Source: Bacteroidales bacterium
GTDB lineage: Bacteria > Bacteroidota > Bacteroidia > Bacteroidales > TTA-H9
Direction of reading: 5' to 3'
Assembly: GCA_028689615.1 (NCBI GenBank)
Contig: JAQVCV010000010.1
Location: 1-64,000, forward strand
Length of the DNA stretch: 64,000 nucleotides
The notes under the pieces: generated by a model
What the model saw: only the letters and a program-made list of their open reading frames with translations
Databases searched by the model: none
Told to the model about the DNA's origin: nothing
Program-made: the position numbers and the translations under genes
Shown: positions 27,623 through 36,456 of the stretch, in pieces
Layout of the letters: each line of letters opens with the position of its first letter
How positions within the stretch are numbered: the first letter of the stretch is position 1

Positions 27623-29755
27623 ATGATTGACTTTTCATCCATCATCGCCCGCGAACTTTCGCTCAACCCCGAATTCACCCTCAACGTCATCAACCTGCTG
27701 GCCGATGGAGCCACCGTGCCTTTCATCGCGCGTTACCGCAAAGAGATGACCGGCAGCATGGACGAGGTGGCCATCATGGCCATCCGCGACCGGCTGCACC
27801 AGCTTCAGGAGTTGGCCAAGCGTCGCGAAACGGTGCTCAACTCCATTGGAGAACAGGGAAAGCTCTCCGCTGAGCTTCGTCGCCAGGTAGAGGAGGCTCC
27901 CACTATGGCTGTGCTTGAAGATCTGTACCTGCCCTTCCGGCCCAAACGGCGAACCCGCGCTACCATCGCCCGTGAAAAGGGTCTGGAGCCGCTGGCCAAA
28001 CAACTCATGGCCCAGCATCACGATGTGCGCCCCGAACTGGTGAGTCGCAAATACATCTCCGACGAGAAAGGTGTGGCCGATGAGGATGCGGCCCTGGCCG
28101 GTGCCCGCGACATCATGGCCGAGTGGATCAGCGAGAATGCCATAGCCCGACACAAGCTGAGGCAATTGTTTCAGCGTGGTGCCATGATGCGGTCGAAGGT
28201 TGCCAAAGGCAAAGAGGAGGAGGGCGAGAAATACCAAATCTATTTCGACGCTGAAGAAAAGGCTTCGCGGGCTCCTTCACATCGTGTGCTGGCCATGTTA
28301 CGCGGTGAGGCAGAAGGGTTTCTGAAGCTTAGCATCGAGCCGTCGGCAATCGAGGCTGTAGAGTTGCTCGAAAGGTTGTTCGTGCGCAACCAGTCGGCTT
28401 CTGCCAGCCAGGTGCAGTCGGCAGCCTTCGACAGTTACAAGAGGCTGATTCAGCCATCGCTCGAAACCGAAATGAGGCAAATGCTCAAGGAGAGAGCCGA
28501 TGCAGAAGCCATTCGCGTTTTTGCCGAAAACCTCAGGCAGTTGCTGATGGCTGCCCCGTTGCGTGGTCGCAATGTGTTGGCCATCGATCCCGGGTTCCGT
28601 ACCGGGTGCAAGGTGGTGTGCCTCGATGCCAACGGAAAACTGTTGCACAACGAAACCATCTACCCCCACCCACCCGAGAACAAAGTGAAGGATAGCGCGG
28701 CTAAAATCAGGAGCCTTGTAAATGCTTATCGAATTACTGCCATTGCAGTTGGCAATGGCACTGCCGGACGCGAAACCGAAGCCTTCATCCGCCACATCCC
28801 TTTCGAGGGCGACATGGTGGCTGTGATGGTTAACGAAGCCGGTGCATCGGTTTATTCTGCCTCGGCAGTGGCACGTGAAGAGTTTCCCGATTACGATGTC
28901 ACAGTTCGTGGAGCAGTTTCAATTGGCCGCCGCCTGATTGATCCTTTAGCCGAACTGGTGAAGATTGATCCCAAATCAATAGGCGTAGGGCAATACCAGC
29001 ACGATGTTGATCAAAATGCTCTGCAGGGGAGCCTCAACGATGTGGTGGTCAATTGTGTGAATCAGGTAGGTGTTGATTTGAACACGGCCAGCAAGGAGTT
29101 GCTCACCTACGTGTCGGGCATCGGTCCGGCTCTTGCAAAAAGCATCGTCGATTACAGAGTCAAAAATGGTGGATTTAAATCGAGGAGGGAGTTGATCAAG
29201 GTGCCCCGGCTGGGCGAAAAGGCTTTCGAGCAGGCTGCTGGTTTCCTCAGAATTCCTGGCGCTGCCAACCCTTTGGATGCATCGGCCGTGCACCCCGAGA
29301 GTTATCCGGTGGTAGATGCCATGGTTTCAAAACTGGGCGTCACTGTTGCCAACCTGATGAATTCGGTTGAATTACGCGAAAAACTCAACCTCGCAGAGTT
29401 TGTGACCGAAAGGGTGGGTCTTCCAACCCTTACCGATATCATGGCAGAGTTATCGAAGCCCGGTCGTGATCCTCGCAACGCCTACGAGGTGTTCGAGTTC
29501 GACCGCAACGTGCATTCTGTTGCCGATTTGGTTGTGGGCATGGAATTGCCGGGCATCATTACCAACATCACCAACTTTGGTGCTTTCGTGGATATTGGCG
29601 TTCACCAGGACGGACTGGTGCACGTGAGCCAGCTTGCCGACCGTTTCGTGCGCGACCCCAACGAGGTGGTCAGCCTCAACCAGAAAGTGATGGTGAGGGT
29701 GCTCGAAGTTGATGTTGCTCGCAAACGAATCAACCTCACCATGAAGAAGAAATAG
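27623..29755 (+). CDS. tex: Tex-family RNA-binding transcription accessory protein
   Basis: A 710-residue cytoplasmic nucleic-acid-binding protein. It starts IDFSSIIARELSLNPEF, with the Tex N-terminal helices (TVPFIARYRKEMTGSMDE). A YqgF/RNase H-like domain occupies about residues 315-450 (VLAIDPGFRTGCKVVCLD). Helix-hairpin-helix segments follow (LLTYVSGIGPALAKSIVDYR; FKSRRELIKVPRLGEKAFEQ), and a C-terminal S1 domain from about residue 635 (GIITNITNFGAFVDIGVHQD). Length and order are standard. The role is modulation of transcription and RNA turnover. Codon use is GC-rich relative to the flanking barrel genes, as expected for a conserved housekeeping gene. Confidence 0.95.
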   Translation: MIDFSSIIARELSLNPEFTLNVINLLADGATVPFIARYRKEMTGSMDEVAIMAIRDRLHQLQELAKRRETVLNSIGEQGKLSAELRRQVEEAPTMAVLEDLYLPFRPKRRTRATIAREKGLEPLAKQLMAQHHDVRPELVSRKYISDEKGVADEDAALAGARDIMAEWISENAIARHKLRQLFQRGAMMRSKVAKGKEEEGEKYQIYFDAEEKASRAPSHRVLAMLRGEAEGFLKLSIEPSAIEAVELLERLFVRNQSASASQVQSAAFDSYKRLIQPSLETEMRQMLKERADAEAIRVFAENLRQLLMAAPLRGRNVLAIDPGFRTGCKVVCLDANGKLLHNETIYPHPPENKVKDSAAKIRSLVNAYRITAIAVGNGTAGRETEAFIRHIPFEGDMVAVMVNEAGASVYSASAVAREEFPDYDVTVRGAVSIGRRLIDPLAELVKIDPKSIGVGQYQHDVDQNALQGSLNDVVVNCVNQVGVDLNTASKELLTYVSGIGPALAKSIVDYRVKNGGFKSRRELIKVPRLGEKAFEQAAGFLRIPGAANPLDASAVHPESYPVVDAMVSKLGVTVANLMNSVELREKLNLAEFVTERVGLPTLTDIMAELSKPGRDPRNAYEVFEFDRNVHSVADLVVGMELPGIITNITNFGAFVDIGVHQDGLVHVSQLADRFVRDPNEVVSLNQKVMVRVLEVDVARKRINLTMKKK

Positions 29756-29821
29756 AAGGACTCCCGCTCTTCTGCAATATGGGAATGGAGCCTTCGTTAT
29801 TACATATTAAATCAGATTTGA

Positions 29822-30520
29822 ATGAAACGTTTTTTTCTTTGGGCGTTTATAGCCTTTTTTGGATCGTCGCTAAGTCAGGCTCAGGTTTTTAAAGGAATGC
29901 TCCTGGGTGGTTTTAATTTAACGCAAGTTGAAGGCGACGAGGTTTATGGGTTTAACAGGTTGGGAGCTAATGTAGGAGCAGGGGTTTTCCTGCCAATCGA
30001 TAACAAATGGGGTGTAAGTCTTGAGGCTCTTTTTACTCAGAAAGGGGCTTACCAGGGCGATCAGTATTTGCAGTACGACAGTTTGGGTGAGCGTGTAACA
30101 GGTTCATACGATTTGAGGCTTGATTATGTGGAAATACCTGTTTTGGCACATTTTACGGATCGCAATAGAATTACTGCAGGGATTGGCTTCTCTTATTCGC
30201 GTTTGATTGGAGTTACCGAAAAAGAGCACGGTAAACTAATTGAAACTACTACAGTAAACAACGGTCCTTACAGTAAATCTGATTACGCTCTCCTGGGTGA
30301 TTTAAGGGTGAAGCTTTACCCCAGTATTTTGCTGAATTTCCGATACAGCTACTCGCTGTCAAGCATCAGAACACGTGATTTTTACAACCTGACTGGCACG
30401 TTTCTTCGAACTCGCGAACAATTCAACAGCACCCTCACCCTGCGCCTGATCTGGATGTTTAACGACGGTGGACTGACCCTTTCCAATGTAAATAAAGCCA
30501 ACAACGTAACCGAAGAGTGA
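29822..30520 (+). CDS. Porin-family outer-membrane beta-barrel protein (PorT/OMP_b-brl-like)
   Basis: 232 residues. The signal peptide MKRFFLWAFIAFFGSSLSQA precedes QVFKGMLLGGFNLTQVEGDE, a common start of Bacteroidota barrel proteins of the OMP_b-brl family. Regular alternating strands follow (WGVSLEALFTQKGAYQ; LDYVEIPVLAHFTDRNRITA; ILLNFRYSYSLSSI) up to RLIWMF. It lies 66 nt after tex and is followed by a strong bidirectional terminator. The function of the family is mostly unknown. Confidence 0.75.
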   Translation: MKRFFLWAFIAFFGSSLSQAQVFKGMLLGGFNLTQVEGDEVYGFNRLGANVGAGVFLPIDNKWGVSLEALFTQKGAYQGDQYLQYDSLGERVTGSYDLRLDYVEIPVLAHFTDRNRITAGIGFSYSRLIGVTEKEHGKLIETTTVNNGPYSKSDYALLGDLRVKLYPSILLNFRYSYSLSSIRTRDFYNLTGTFLRTREQFNSTLTLRLIWMFNDGGLTLSNVNKANNVTEE

Positions 30521-30536
30521 TCTTGCTATAAAAATG

Positions 30537-30575
30537 ATATGGAGAGGGGCAACCGCAGGTTGCCCCTCTCCATAT
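30537..30575. terminator. Bidirectional terminator between two convergent genes
   Basis: A perfect 18-bp stem (ATATGGAGAGGGGCAACC with its complement) and a GCA loop. It is GC-rich, followed by TTTTC on the plus strand and by a run of T (complement of AAAA at 30531-30534) on the minus strand. Confidence 0.88.
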
Positions 30576-30589
30576 TTTCAGAGAATTGT

Positions 30590-31609
30590 TTACTGCTTGA
30601 TGAATCTTGTCTTATGGTCGCCTTTTTCAGTTGTAACAACTAACAGGTATAGTCCTGAATCCAATCCGGTCAGATTGATTTCGGGATTGACTGAATTCAT
30701 TTGCAACACTCTCAATCCATTCGTATTGAAAACAGTTAGCTGTTTTATGCTTTCATTTTCGCGCAACACAATTTTCAGATTATTGGTTGCCGGGTTGGGC
30801 GATACCGACACAATGGCTTCTGAATGTTTCGGTTCTTCCACCGAAGTCACAATCTGGGTGATTATCCAAAATGCCTCGGCAAGCAGGATTTGCATATTCT
30901 CATCAGAATCCATCAGAGCAGGATCAAAGAAATAGGTAAATTGAACATTTCCGGGCATGGTGCCGTTCCATTTCGCGATGGCGGCATAATAAGTGTCGAA
31001 AACATAGCCCTGCGGTCCCAGGGAATACAGAGGGAACGCCTCTGCATTTGGTATGCAGGCATCAACCCACCAGGCTGTCGGGAATTGCCACTGAATGGGG
31101 GTGATAAACGTTTGGGCGAAACTCCCCTCCACGTTGTCGAGTTGAGCCACACCCAGCCCTCCGTCGTCGCCGTATGATTGGGCATGGTATTCCTGAAGGC
31201 CAAGGTAATCGTACATGAAATCGCCTTCGGAAAAGATCGTCGGAGCCACCCACCGGTCGTAAAGAATGTCGGTGCCAATCAGCCAAATTCCTTTGCCGGG
31301 CATTTCGATCCACGCCTTCAGGTCAGCATTATCCGTATCGTTCCCGTTCCAGAGTTGAAGTGCTACCCCGTCTGAAGAACAATACCAGATAATAATGCTG
31401 TAGGGCTCCATTTCTGTCAGTGTAGGACTGCGCAACGAGTCAGCAGCATTGAATACATCGTATATGATTCCCATGGCCGACAAATTCGACAACACTGCGT
31501 TTGTGTTGGCCGTATTTACTTTATTGTCGTTTACAAACAGCGTATAATACTGTGCGTTTAGGGTGGTTCCGGCAAGCAGCAGAATCAGGAAGAGTGTCTT
31601 GTGTTTCAT
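30590..31609 (-). CDS. Secreted protein with T9SS type A sorting domain
   Basis: 339 residues from the ATG at 31609 (MKHKTLFLILLLAGTTLNAQ, a signal peptide). A longer frame reaching 31678 is not preferred. The N-terminal 250 residues alternate strands and helices (YSIIIWYCSSDGVALQLWNG; ADLKAWIEMPGKGIWLIG) and may form a class I amidotransferase-like Rossmann fold. No catalytic triad is evident. The C-terminus is a clear T9SS domain (VSVSPNPATNNLKIVLRENE ... GLDSGLYLLVVTTEKG). Probably surface-attached or released. The function is unknown. Confidence 0.75.
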   Translation of the reverse strand: MKHKTLFLILLLAGTTLNAQYYTLFVNDNKVNTANTNAVLSNLSAMGIIYDVFNAADSLRSPTLTEMEPYSIIIWYCSSDGVALQLWNGNDTDNADLKAWIEMPGKGIWLIGTDILYDRWVAPTIFSEGDFMYDYLGLQEYHAQSYGDDGGLGVAQLDNVEGSFAQTFITPIQWQFPTAWWVDACIPNAEAFPLYSLGPQGYVFDTYYAAIAKWNGTMPGNVQFTYFFDPALMDSDENMQILLAEAFWIITQIVTSVEEPKHSEAIVSVSPNPATNNLKIVLRENESIKQLTVFNTNGLRVLQMNSVNPEINLTGLDSGLYLLVVTTEKGDHKTRFIKQ

Positions 31610-31679
31610 TCGATCATAATTATTAAAAGTGAATGTATTGAAATAGTAAAAGTAGGCATTTTTTATTACCCAAAACAAT

Positions 31680-31709
31680 TTTGGTACGCCCTGAATTTTT
31701 GTAACTTTG
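31680..31709 (+). promoter_or_regulatory. Bacteroidota-type promoter of the DUF985 gene
   Basis: TTTG at 31680-31683, an 18-nt spacer and TAACTTTG at 31702-31709, an exact -7 match. The predicted transcript starts near 31716, which excludes the in-frame TTG at 31707 as a start codon and leaves a leader of about 12 nt. Confidence 0.65.
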
Positions 31710-31727
31710 TGTCTCTTTTTGAATTAT

Positions 31728-32225
31728 ATGACTGCACACGATTGGATAGATCATTTATCAATGAAGCCACATCCCGAAGGAGGCTGGTTTTCGGAGTCGT
31801 ACTCCCAGGCTCCCATGTTTTTGCCAAAACTCTCTGCACAGCATTATTCTGGTGAGCGTCGACTCTATTCGTCGATTTACTACCTGTTGGAGGAGGGTGA
31901 TTTTTCGGCTTTTCACCAGCTCGAAACCGATGAGATGTGGCATCATTATCATGGGGGAGTGTTGAGAGTTTTCATGATTGATTCGTCTGGTTCATTAACT
32001 GTGAGACGGCTTGGTGGAGATGCAGCAGGAGGTGCTGTTTTTCAGTTGCTTGTTCCGCATCATACTTGGTTTGCTGTTGAACCGGAGGCCGGTTCTGGTT
32101 TTGCATTATGCGGATGCACCCTTACGCCAGGGTATAGTGATGACGATTTCAGAATGGCAAAGAGAGACGAGTTGATAGAAATTTTTCCCCTGCATAGCGA
32201 TTTGATCAAACGGTTGACAAGGTGA
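31728..32225 (+). CDS. Cupin-fold protein of the DUF985 family
   Basis: 165 residues with the DUF985 pattern: HPEGGWFSESY near residue 12, LYSSIYYLLEEGDFSAFHQL, DEMWHHYHGG, and the closing FALCGCTLTPGYSDDDF. The conserved His and Glu residues sit in a small-molecule-binding cupin barrel. The yeast family member YML079w is structurally known but its reaction is not. The start is the ATG at 31728, fixed by the promoter just upstream. It is followed after 111 nt by a small HAD protein on the same strand. Confidence 0.88.
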   Translation: MTAHDWIDHLSMKPHPEGGWFSESYSQAPMFLPKLSAQHYSGERRLYSSIYYLLEEGDFSAFHQLETDEMWHHYHGGVLRVFMIDSSGSLTVRRLGGDAAGGAVFQLLVPHHTWFAVEPEAGSGFALCGCTLTPGYSDDDFRMAKRDELIEIFPLHSDLIKRLTR

Positions 32226-32336
32226 TTGCAAGAAATCAGATTGTTGCAATGGCGCCGAACAATTGTAGAATCTTGCAGTACCCGGGCAACAAATCGCAAT
32301 GCGTGTTGTTAGAATAGCAAGCAGTAACATCAGACT

Positions 32337-32807
32337 ATGATTAATATAAATATCCCTGGTTTTAAGTCACTTGAAATAAATCACTTGGTTTTTGATTTCA
32401 ATGGTACGCTGGGCCTCGACGGTACCCTTCTGGCGGGGGTGGCAGAAGAGTTAAACCGATTGGCAATTCATTTGGAAATTCATATCGTTACTGCCGATAC
32501 CAACGAGAATGTGAGAGAAATACTTGATGGAGTGAATTGCAGGATTGTAGTAGTTGAAGGGGAAAAACAAGACTACCAGAAGGCAGCCTATGTTGAATCA
32601 ATAGGCCCATGCCGGTGTGTTGTGTTTGGCAATGGTCGCAACGACAGGCTGATGTTGCAGAAAGCTGCTTTAGGAGTTGCAATTTTGGGTCCCGAGGGTG
32701 CTGCTATTGGAGCGCTTTTCGCTGCCGATGTGGTTGTTACCGATATTTTGGATGCCATTGATCTGTTGCGCATGCCTTCAAGATTGATAGCCACTTTAAG
32801 AAATTAA
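32337..32807 (+). CDS. Small HAD-superfamily protein (soluble P-type-ATPase-like)
   Basis: A 156-residue minimal HAD fold. Motif I is VFDFNGTLGLDG: the nucleophile Asp is present and the second Asp is replaced by Asn. Motif II is IHIVTADTNENV, and motif IV is VVFGNGRNDRLMLQKA followed by GVAILGPEGA. This matches the family of cytosolic proteins that resemble the phosphorylation domain of P-type ATPases and lack membrane helices. The change of the second Asp usually argues against ordinary phosphatase acid-base chemistry. A terminator follows. Confidence 0.8.
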   Translation: MININIPGFKSLEINHLVFDFNGTLGLDGTLLAGVAEELNRLAIHLEIHIVTADTNENVREILDGVNCRIVVVEGEKQDYQKAAYVESIGPCRCVVFGNGRNDRLMLQKAALGVAILGPEGAAIGALFAADVVVTDILDAIDLLRMPSRLIATLRN

Positions 32808-32840
32808 AAAAAGAGGAACTTCGGGTTCCTCTTTTTTTTT
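32806..32840 (+). terminator. Terminator after the small HAD gene
   Basis: The stem AGAGGAAC/GTTCCTCT, with A-run and T-run extensions, closes a TTCG-type loop and is followed by nine or more T. The convergent ferritin-like gene ends 20 nt beyond, so it may serve both. Confidence 0.85.
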
Positions 32841-32859
32841 GAGTGGAACTTCTGGCTAT

Positions 32860-33366
32860 CTAGAATGGCCAGAATTGGTTGTCGTTCCAAATTTCCTCCT
32901 TTAATTCGTTGTTGAGGTTTTGAAGAATCTCGTGGTGCCCTTTTTCCCAATCAGCTAAAATTTGATAGAGTTCGCGCTCTTTTGGGTCATCGGTTTCAGC
33001 TGCACGGTCTGAGTAAACTTTTACTGCGCGCAATTCAAAATCCATGGCAGCGGCAATGGCAGCAGCTTCATAACTTGCTGCATTCACCTGTTTTTTAAAT
33101 TCTTCAGAAAGCACTTTCATCGCCACTTCTTCAGCATCGTTGTGAGTTGGTGATTCGGGTTTAAGAAATTCGTCGGTTTTTACGAAATGAGCAAATTGTG
33201 TGCTTAAATATTTGATGTGTTCGTCTTCTTCCTCGGCCATGAGGGTGAAGATTTTTTGTGCGGCCTCGCTTTTGGTTGAGGCAGCGGCGTTTGAATAGAA
33301 GGCTTTTCCTCTGCGTTCCAGTAGGATAGCTTCTTTTAGGATGTGAATAGCTCTGTTTTTATCCAT
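32860..33366 (-). CDS. Ferritin-like (rubrerythrin-related) diiron protein
   Basis: A 168-residue four-helix protein. Diiron ligand helices are visible: EAILLERRGKAFYSNAAAST, the E-x-x-H in LMAEEEDEHIKYLSTQF, ELRAVKVYSDRAAET and LADWEKGHHEIL. There is no rubredoxin domain. Such proteins detoxify peroxide or store iron in anaerobes. The final residues NDQFWPF recur in close relatives. Confidence 0.82.
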   Translation of the reverse strand: MDKNRAIHILKEAILLERRGKAFYSNAAASTKSEAAQKIFTLMAEEEDEHIKYLSTQFAHFVKTDEFLKPESPTHNDAEEVAMKVLSEEFKKQVNAASYEAAAIAAAMDFELRAVKVYSDRAAETDDPKERELYQILADWEKGHHEILQNLNNELKEEIWNDNQFWPF

Positions 33367-33498
33367 GATGTGTTTATTTTAGGGGATTTGTAAATAAACA
33401 ACATTTCCCCGGTTTTGTCGCATTCTTGTGAAAAGGTTTTGATGATAAAGGAGAAGATTGGGGTTGTTAAAAGCATAAATTTGCAGCAAATTTATGGA

Positions 33499-33915
33499 AT
33501 GATGCAAAAAACGATAGCTCACTCTGGTGTCGTCACATCGATCAAGGGTAAGCAACTAGAGGTAACCATTTTGTCACAATCGGCCTGCGTTTCGTGTCAG
33601 GTAAAGGGGGCATGCTCTGTTTCTGATGTTGCTGAGAAAATTGTGGAAGTTGATATGCCTCCATCCCGTCAGTTGGCGGTTGGTGATCATGTGACCGTGG
33701 TAATGGATCGTTCGGGTGGTCTCAGAGCAGTGATGCTGGGTTATTTTTACCCGTTTATTCTGATGATCCTTGTGCTTTTTACAATGCACGCTTTGACAGG
33801 TAACGAGGGGTTGGCGGGCCTGTCAGCTATAGGATCGCTGGTGCCTTACTATCTGCTTCTGCACGTGTTTAATCACCGAATCAAGTCGAAGTTTCAATTT
33901 AGAATCAAGGAATAG
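33499..33915 (+). CDS. rseC: RseC/MucC-family protein
   Basis: A 138-residue membrane protein. The start is the ATG at 33499 (MMQKTIAHSGVVTS). The N-terminal cytosolic part carries four cysteines (SACVSCQVKGACSVSD), and two transmembrane helices follow (about residues 80-125). RseC-family genes precede the rnf operon in many Bacteroidota, and in E. coli RseC is tied to the SoxR-reducing system made of Rsx/Rnf proteins. A role in electron transfer or assembly of the RNF complex is the likely reading. About 270 nt separate it from rnfB, so it may have a separate promoter. Confidence 0.85.
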   Translation: MMQKTIAHSGVVTSIKGKQLEVTILSQSACVSCQVKGACSVSDVAEKIVEVDMPPSRQLAVGDHVTVVMDRSGGLRAVMLGYFYPFILMILVLFTMHALTGNEGLAGLSAIGSLVPYYLLLHVFNHRIKSKFQFRIKE

Positions 33916-34183
33916 CCTGTCTGGGGTTAATCCCTTTCCCGATAAAGGTCATAATTTAGACTCTGTCTATTTAGAGAATCATAAGTTGTTGAAATGCAAA
34001 ATATTGGTTTTGTGCTGTGTTTTGTATGTTGAATTTTTACAGCTGTAGATAGCTGTTTTTCAGTAGTAAAACCTCTTGAGTATTGGTGTTTTTCCGGAAT
34101 AACAGTTTCCATATTTGTTTTTACATTTGTCAGGCTTTAGAGATTCATCAAAATCTGTTGGTTCACCCTAAAAAAAACCTACT
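33916..34183. other. Intergenic region between rseC and rnfB
   Basis: 268 nt without a gene. A -7-like box TACATTTG lies at 34122-34129, about 55 nt before the rnfB start, and is probably the rnf operon promoter. No strong hairpin was recognised. Confidence 0.45.
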
Positions 34184-35047
34184 GTGAACGAAGTAATATT
34201 ATATTCATTAGTCTCATTGGCCGGGATTGGGTCAGTGATGGCTGTAGTTTTGTATTTTGTAGCCCAAAAGTTTAAAGTTATTGAGGATCCGCGTATCGAC
34301 GATGTAGAAGCCTCTTTGCCCGGAGCTAATTGTGGTGGATGTGGTTTTGCAGGCTGTCGCAATTTTGCAGAGGCTCTTGTTAAGAACGAATCATTGGAGG
34401 GGCTCAATTGTCCTGTTGGTGGGTCTGCCACCATGACGGTAGTTGCTGAAATAATGGGTCTTGCGGCCGATGCATCTGAGCCTAAGATTGCCGTTGTAAG
34501 ATGTAATGGAAGCCGCAGTCATGCTCCTGCCAAAGTTGTTCTCGATGGTGTTTCGAGTTGTGCCTTTGCGCACAGTCTTTTCTCTGGTGAAAGTGGTTGC
34601 CCCAACGGTTGCCTGGGATTAGGCGATTGTGTGACCAGTTGTCAGTTCGACGCCATTCACATCGACCCTCAAACTGGCTTACCCGTGGTCAACGAGAAGT
34701 GTGTTGCCTGTGGTGCCTGTGTTAAGGCTTGCCCACGAGGGGTGATTGAACTCAGGAACAAAGGGAAAAAAGATCGACGGATTTTTGTCAGTTGCATCAA
34801 TACAGAGAAGGGAGCCGTTGCCAAGAAAAATTGTGAAGTGGCTTGCATTGGCTGTGGGAAATGTGTAAAAGCTTGCCCATTTGAGGCTATCACTCTTTCC
34901 AACAATCTGGCTTACATTGACTTTGAAAAGTGTAAACTGTGCCGCAAATGTGTCGCAGAATGCCCCACCGGAGCCATCCACGAATTGAACTTCCCGCCCC
35001 GCAAAGAGGCTGCACCTGCCGAAGCTTTAACCGAAGCCAACGGATAA
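34184..35047 (+). CDS. rnfB: RNF complex subunit B (ferredoxin-binding Fe-S subunit)
   Basis: 287 residues. It starts at a GTG (VNEVILYSLVSLAGIGSVMA). The N-terminal transmembrane helix precedes the RnfB-type 4Fe-4S motif NCGGCGFAGCRNFAEAL with the fourth Cys in LNCPVGG. Next come a Cys-rich segment (SGCPNGCLGLGDCVTSC) and three ferredoxin-type clusters (CVACGACVKACPRG, CIGCGKCVKACPFE, CKLCRKCVAECPTG). RnfB takes electrons from ferredoxin and passes them to the membrane core. It is the first gene of rnfBCDGEA. Confidence 0.95.
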   Translation: MNEVILYSLVSLAGIGSVMAVVLYFVAQKFKVIEDPRIDDVEASLPGANCGGCGFAGCRNFAEALVKNESLEGLNCPVGGSATMTVVAEIMGLAADASEPKIAVVRCNGSRSHAPAKVVLDGVSSCAFAHSLFSGESGCPNGCLGLGDCVTSCQFDAIHIDPQTGLPVVNEKCVACGACVKACPRGVIELRNKGKKDRRIFVSCINTEKGAVAKKNCEVACIGCGKCVKACPFEAITLSNNLAYIDFEKCKLCRKCVAECPTGAIHELNFPPRKEAAPAEALTEANG

Positions 35048-35088
35048 TTGATGTTTGTTTTAAGTTTAACAATTTGAAGCGATTACTC

Positions 35089-36420
35089 TTGAAAACATTT
35101 AACATGGGTGGAGTTCACCCCGAAGAGAATAAATTATCGGCCACAAAGCCAATAGAGGTCTTCCCCCTGCCTCAAAAAGTTTACATCCCCTTAAGTCAGA
35201 GTCTTGGTGCACCTTCAAAGCCTGTTGTAAAAAAGGGCGACACAGTTAAAGTGGGCCAGCTAATAGCTCAGGGCGAGTCTTTTATATCGTCAAACATCCA
35301 CTCGTCGGTGTCGGGCAAGGTTTCCAAAATCGACGATTATCCCGATGCATCGGGTTATCGCCGTCAGGCTGTCTTTATTGATGTTGAAGGCGATGAATGG
35401 GAAGAATCCATCGATCGTTCTCCCGTGCTGATACGCGAATGCAACTTATCTGCCGAAGAGATCACAGCCCGTATAAAGGCCGCTGGCATCGTTGGTTTGG
35501 GTGGTGCTACTTTCCCTTCGCACGTGAAGTTGATGGTCCCAAACGGGAAAAAACCTGAGTACCTTATCATTAACGGCGTAGAATGTGAACCTTACCTGAC
35601 CTCAGATCATAGGTTGATGCTGGAGAAAGGTGAGGAGATGATGGTGGGAATCAGTATTTTGATGAAAGGACTTGGAGTGAGTAAGGCTCTGATAGGGGTT
35701 GAGAATAACAAACCCGATGCCATCTCCCATTTGCAAAAGCTTGCTCAGTCGTGGCCCGGGGTCGAGGTTCATCCGTTGAAAGTTCAGTATCCGCAAGGAG
35801 GTGAAAAGCAATTGATAAAGGCTTTGGTTAACCGTGAAGTTCCTTCAGGGAAACTTCCCATCGAGGTGGGTTGCGTGGTGAACAACGTGGGGACCGCCTT
35901 CGCGGTTTATGAAGCTATTCAGAAAAACAAGCCTCTTTTCGAACGGGTTGTTACAGTCACTGGTAAGGCAATTCCCCGCCCGGCCAACTATTTGGTACGA
36001 GTTGGTACGCTTGTTTCTGAGCTTTTAATGCAATCAGGCTACGACGAAAACAAATCGGGTAAGGTGATTAACGGTGGACCTATGATGGGTAAAGCGTTGT
36101 CAACCATCGAGGTCCCTGTTGTTAAAGGATCTTCAGGGATTTTGGTTATGCCTGAACAAGAATCGCGTAGAATGAAAGAGGTCAATTGCATCAGGTGTTC
36201 CCGATGTGCATCGGCTTGCCCGATGGGGCTGGAGCCCTACCTGTTGGCCACCATGTCTTCGCTGAGCATGATCGAAAGCGTTGAAAATGAAAGAATCATG
36301 GATTGCATTGAGTGCGGTTCCTGCCAATACACCTGTCCCTCTGGACGTCAACTACTCGACTACATCAGAGTAGGAAAAGGGGCAGTTGGAAAAATGATCA
36401 GAGCCAGAAGTGCCAAATAA
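35089..36420 (+). CDS. rnfC: RNF complex subunit C (NADH-binding)
   Basis: About 443 residues. RnfC holds FMN and the NAD(H) site and two 4Fe-4S clusters, seen as CIRCSRCASACPMG and CIECGSCQYTCPSG near the C-terminus. The nucleotide-binding stretch is GLGGATFPSHVKLMVP followed by INGVECEPYLTSDHRLMLE. Family members start LKTF, a glycine pair, then HPxENK. That pattern begins here at a TTG (35089, LKTFNMGGVHPEENK). The nearest ATG, at 35104, would cut this motif. The frame is open further upstream over rnfB but without similarity. Confidence 0.94.
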   Translation: MKTFNMGGVHPEENKLSATKPIEVFPLPQKVYIPLSQSLGAPSKPVVKKGDTVKVGQLIAQGESFISSNIHSSVSGKVSKIDDYPDASGYRRQAVFIDVEGDEWEESIDRSPVLIRECNLSAEEITARIKAAGIVGLGGATFPSHVKLMVPNGKKPEYLIINGVECEPYLTSDHRLMLEKGEEMMVGISILMKGLGVSKALIGVENNKPDAISHLQKLAQSWPGVEVHPLKVQYPQGGEKQLIKALVNREVPSGKLPIEVGCVVNNVGTAFAVYEAIQKNKPLFERVVTVTGKAIPRPANYLVRVGTLVSELLMQSGYDENKSGKVINGGPMMGKALSTIEVPVVKGSSGILVMPEQESRRMKEVNCIRCSRCASACPMGLEPYLLATMSSLSMIESVENERIMDCIECGSCQYTCPSGRQLLDYIRVGKGAVGKMIRARSAK

Positions 36421-36456
36421 TTAAAAAGATGTTAAACTGATATAATTAATAAGGTA

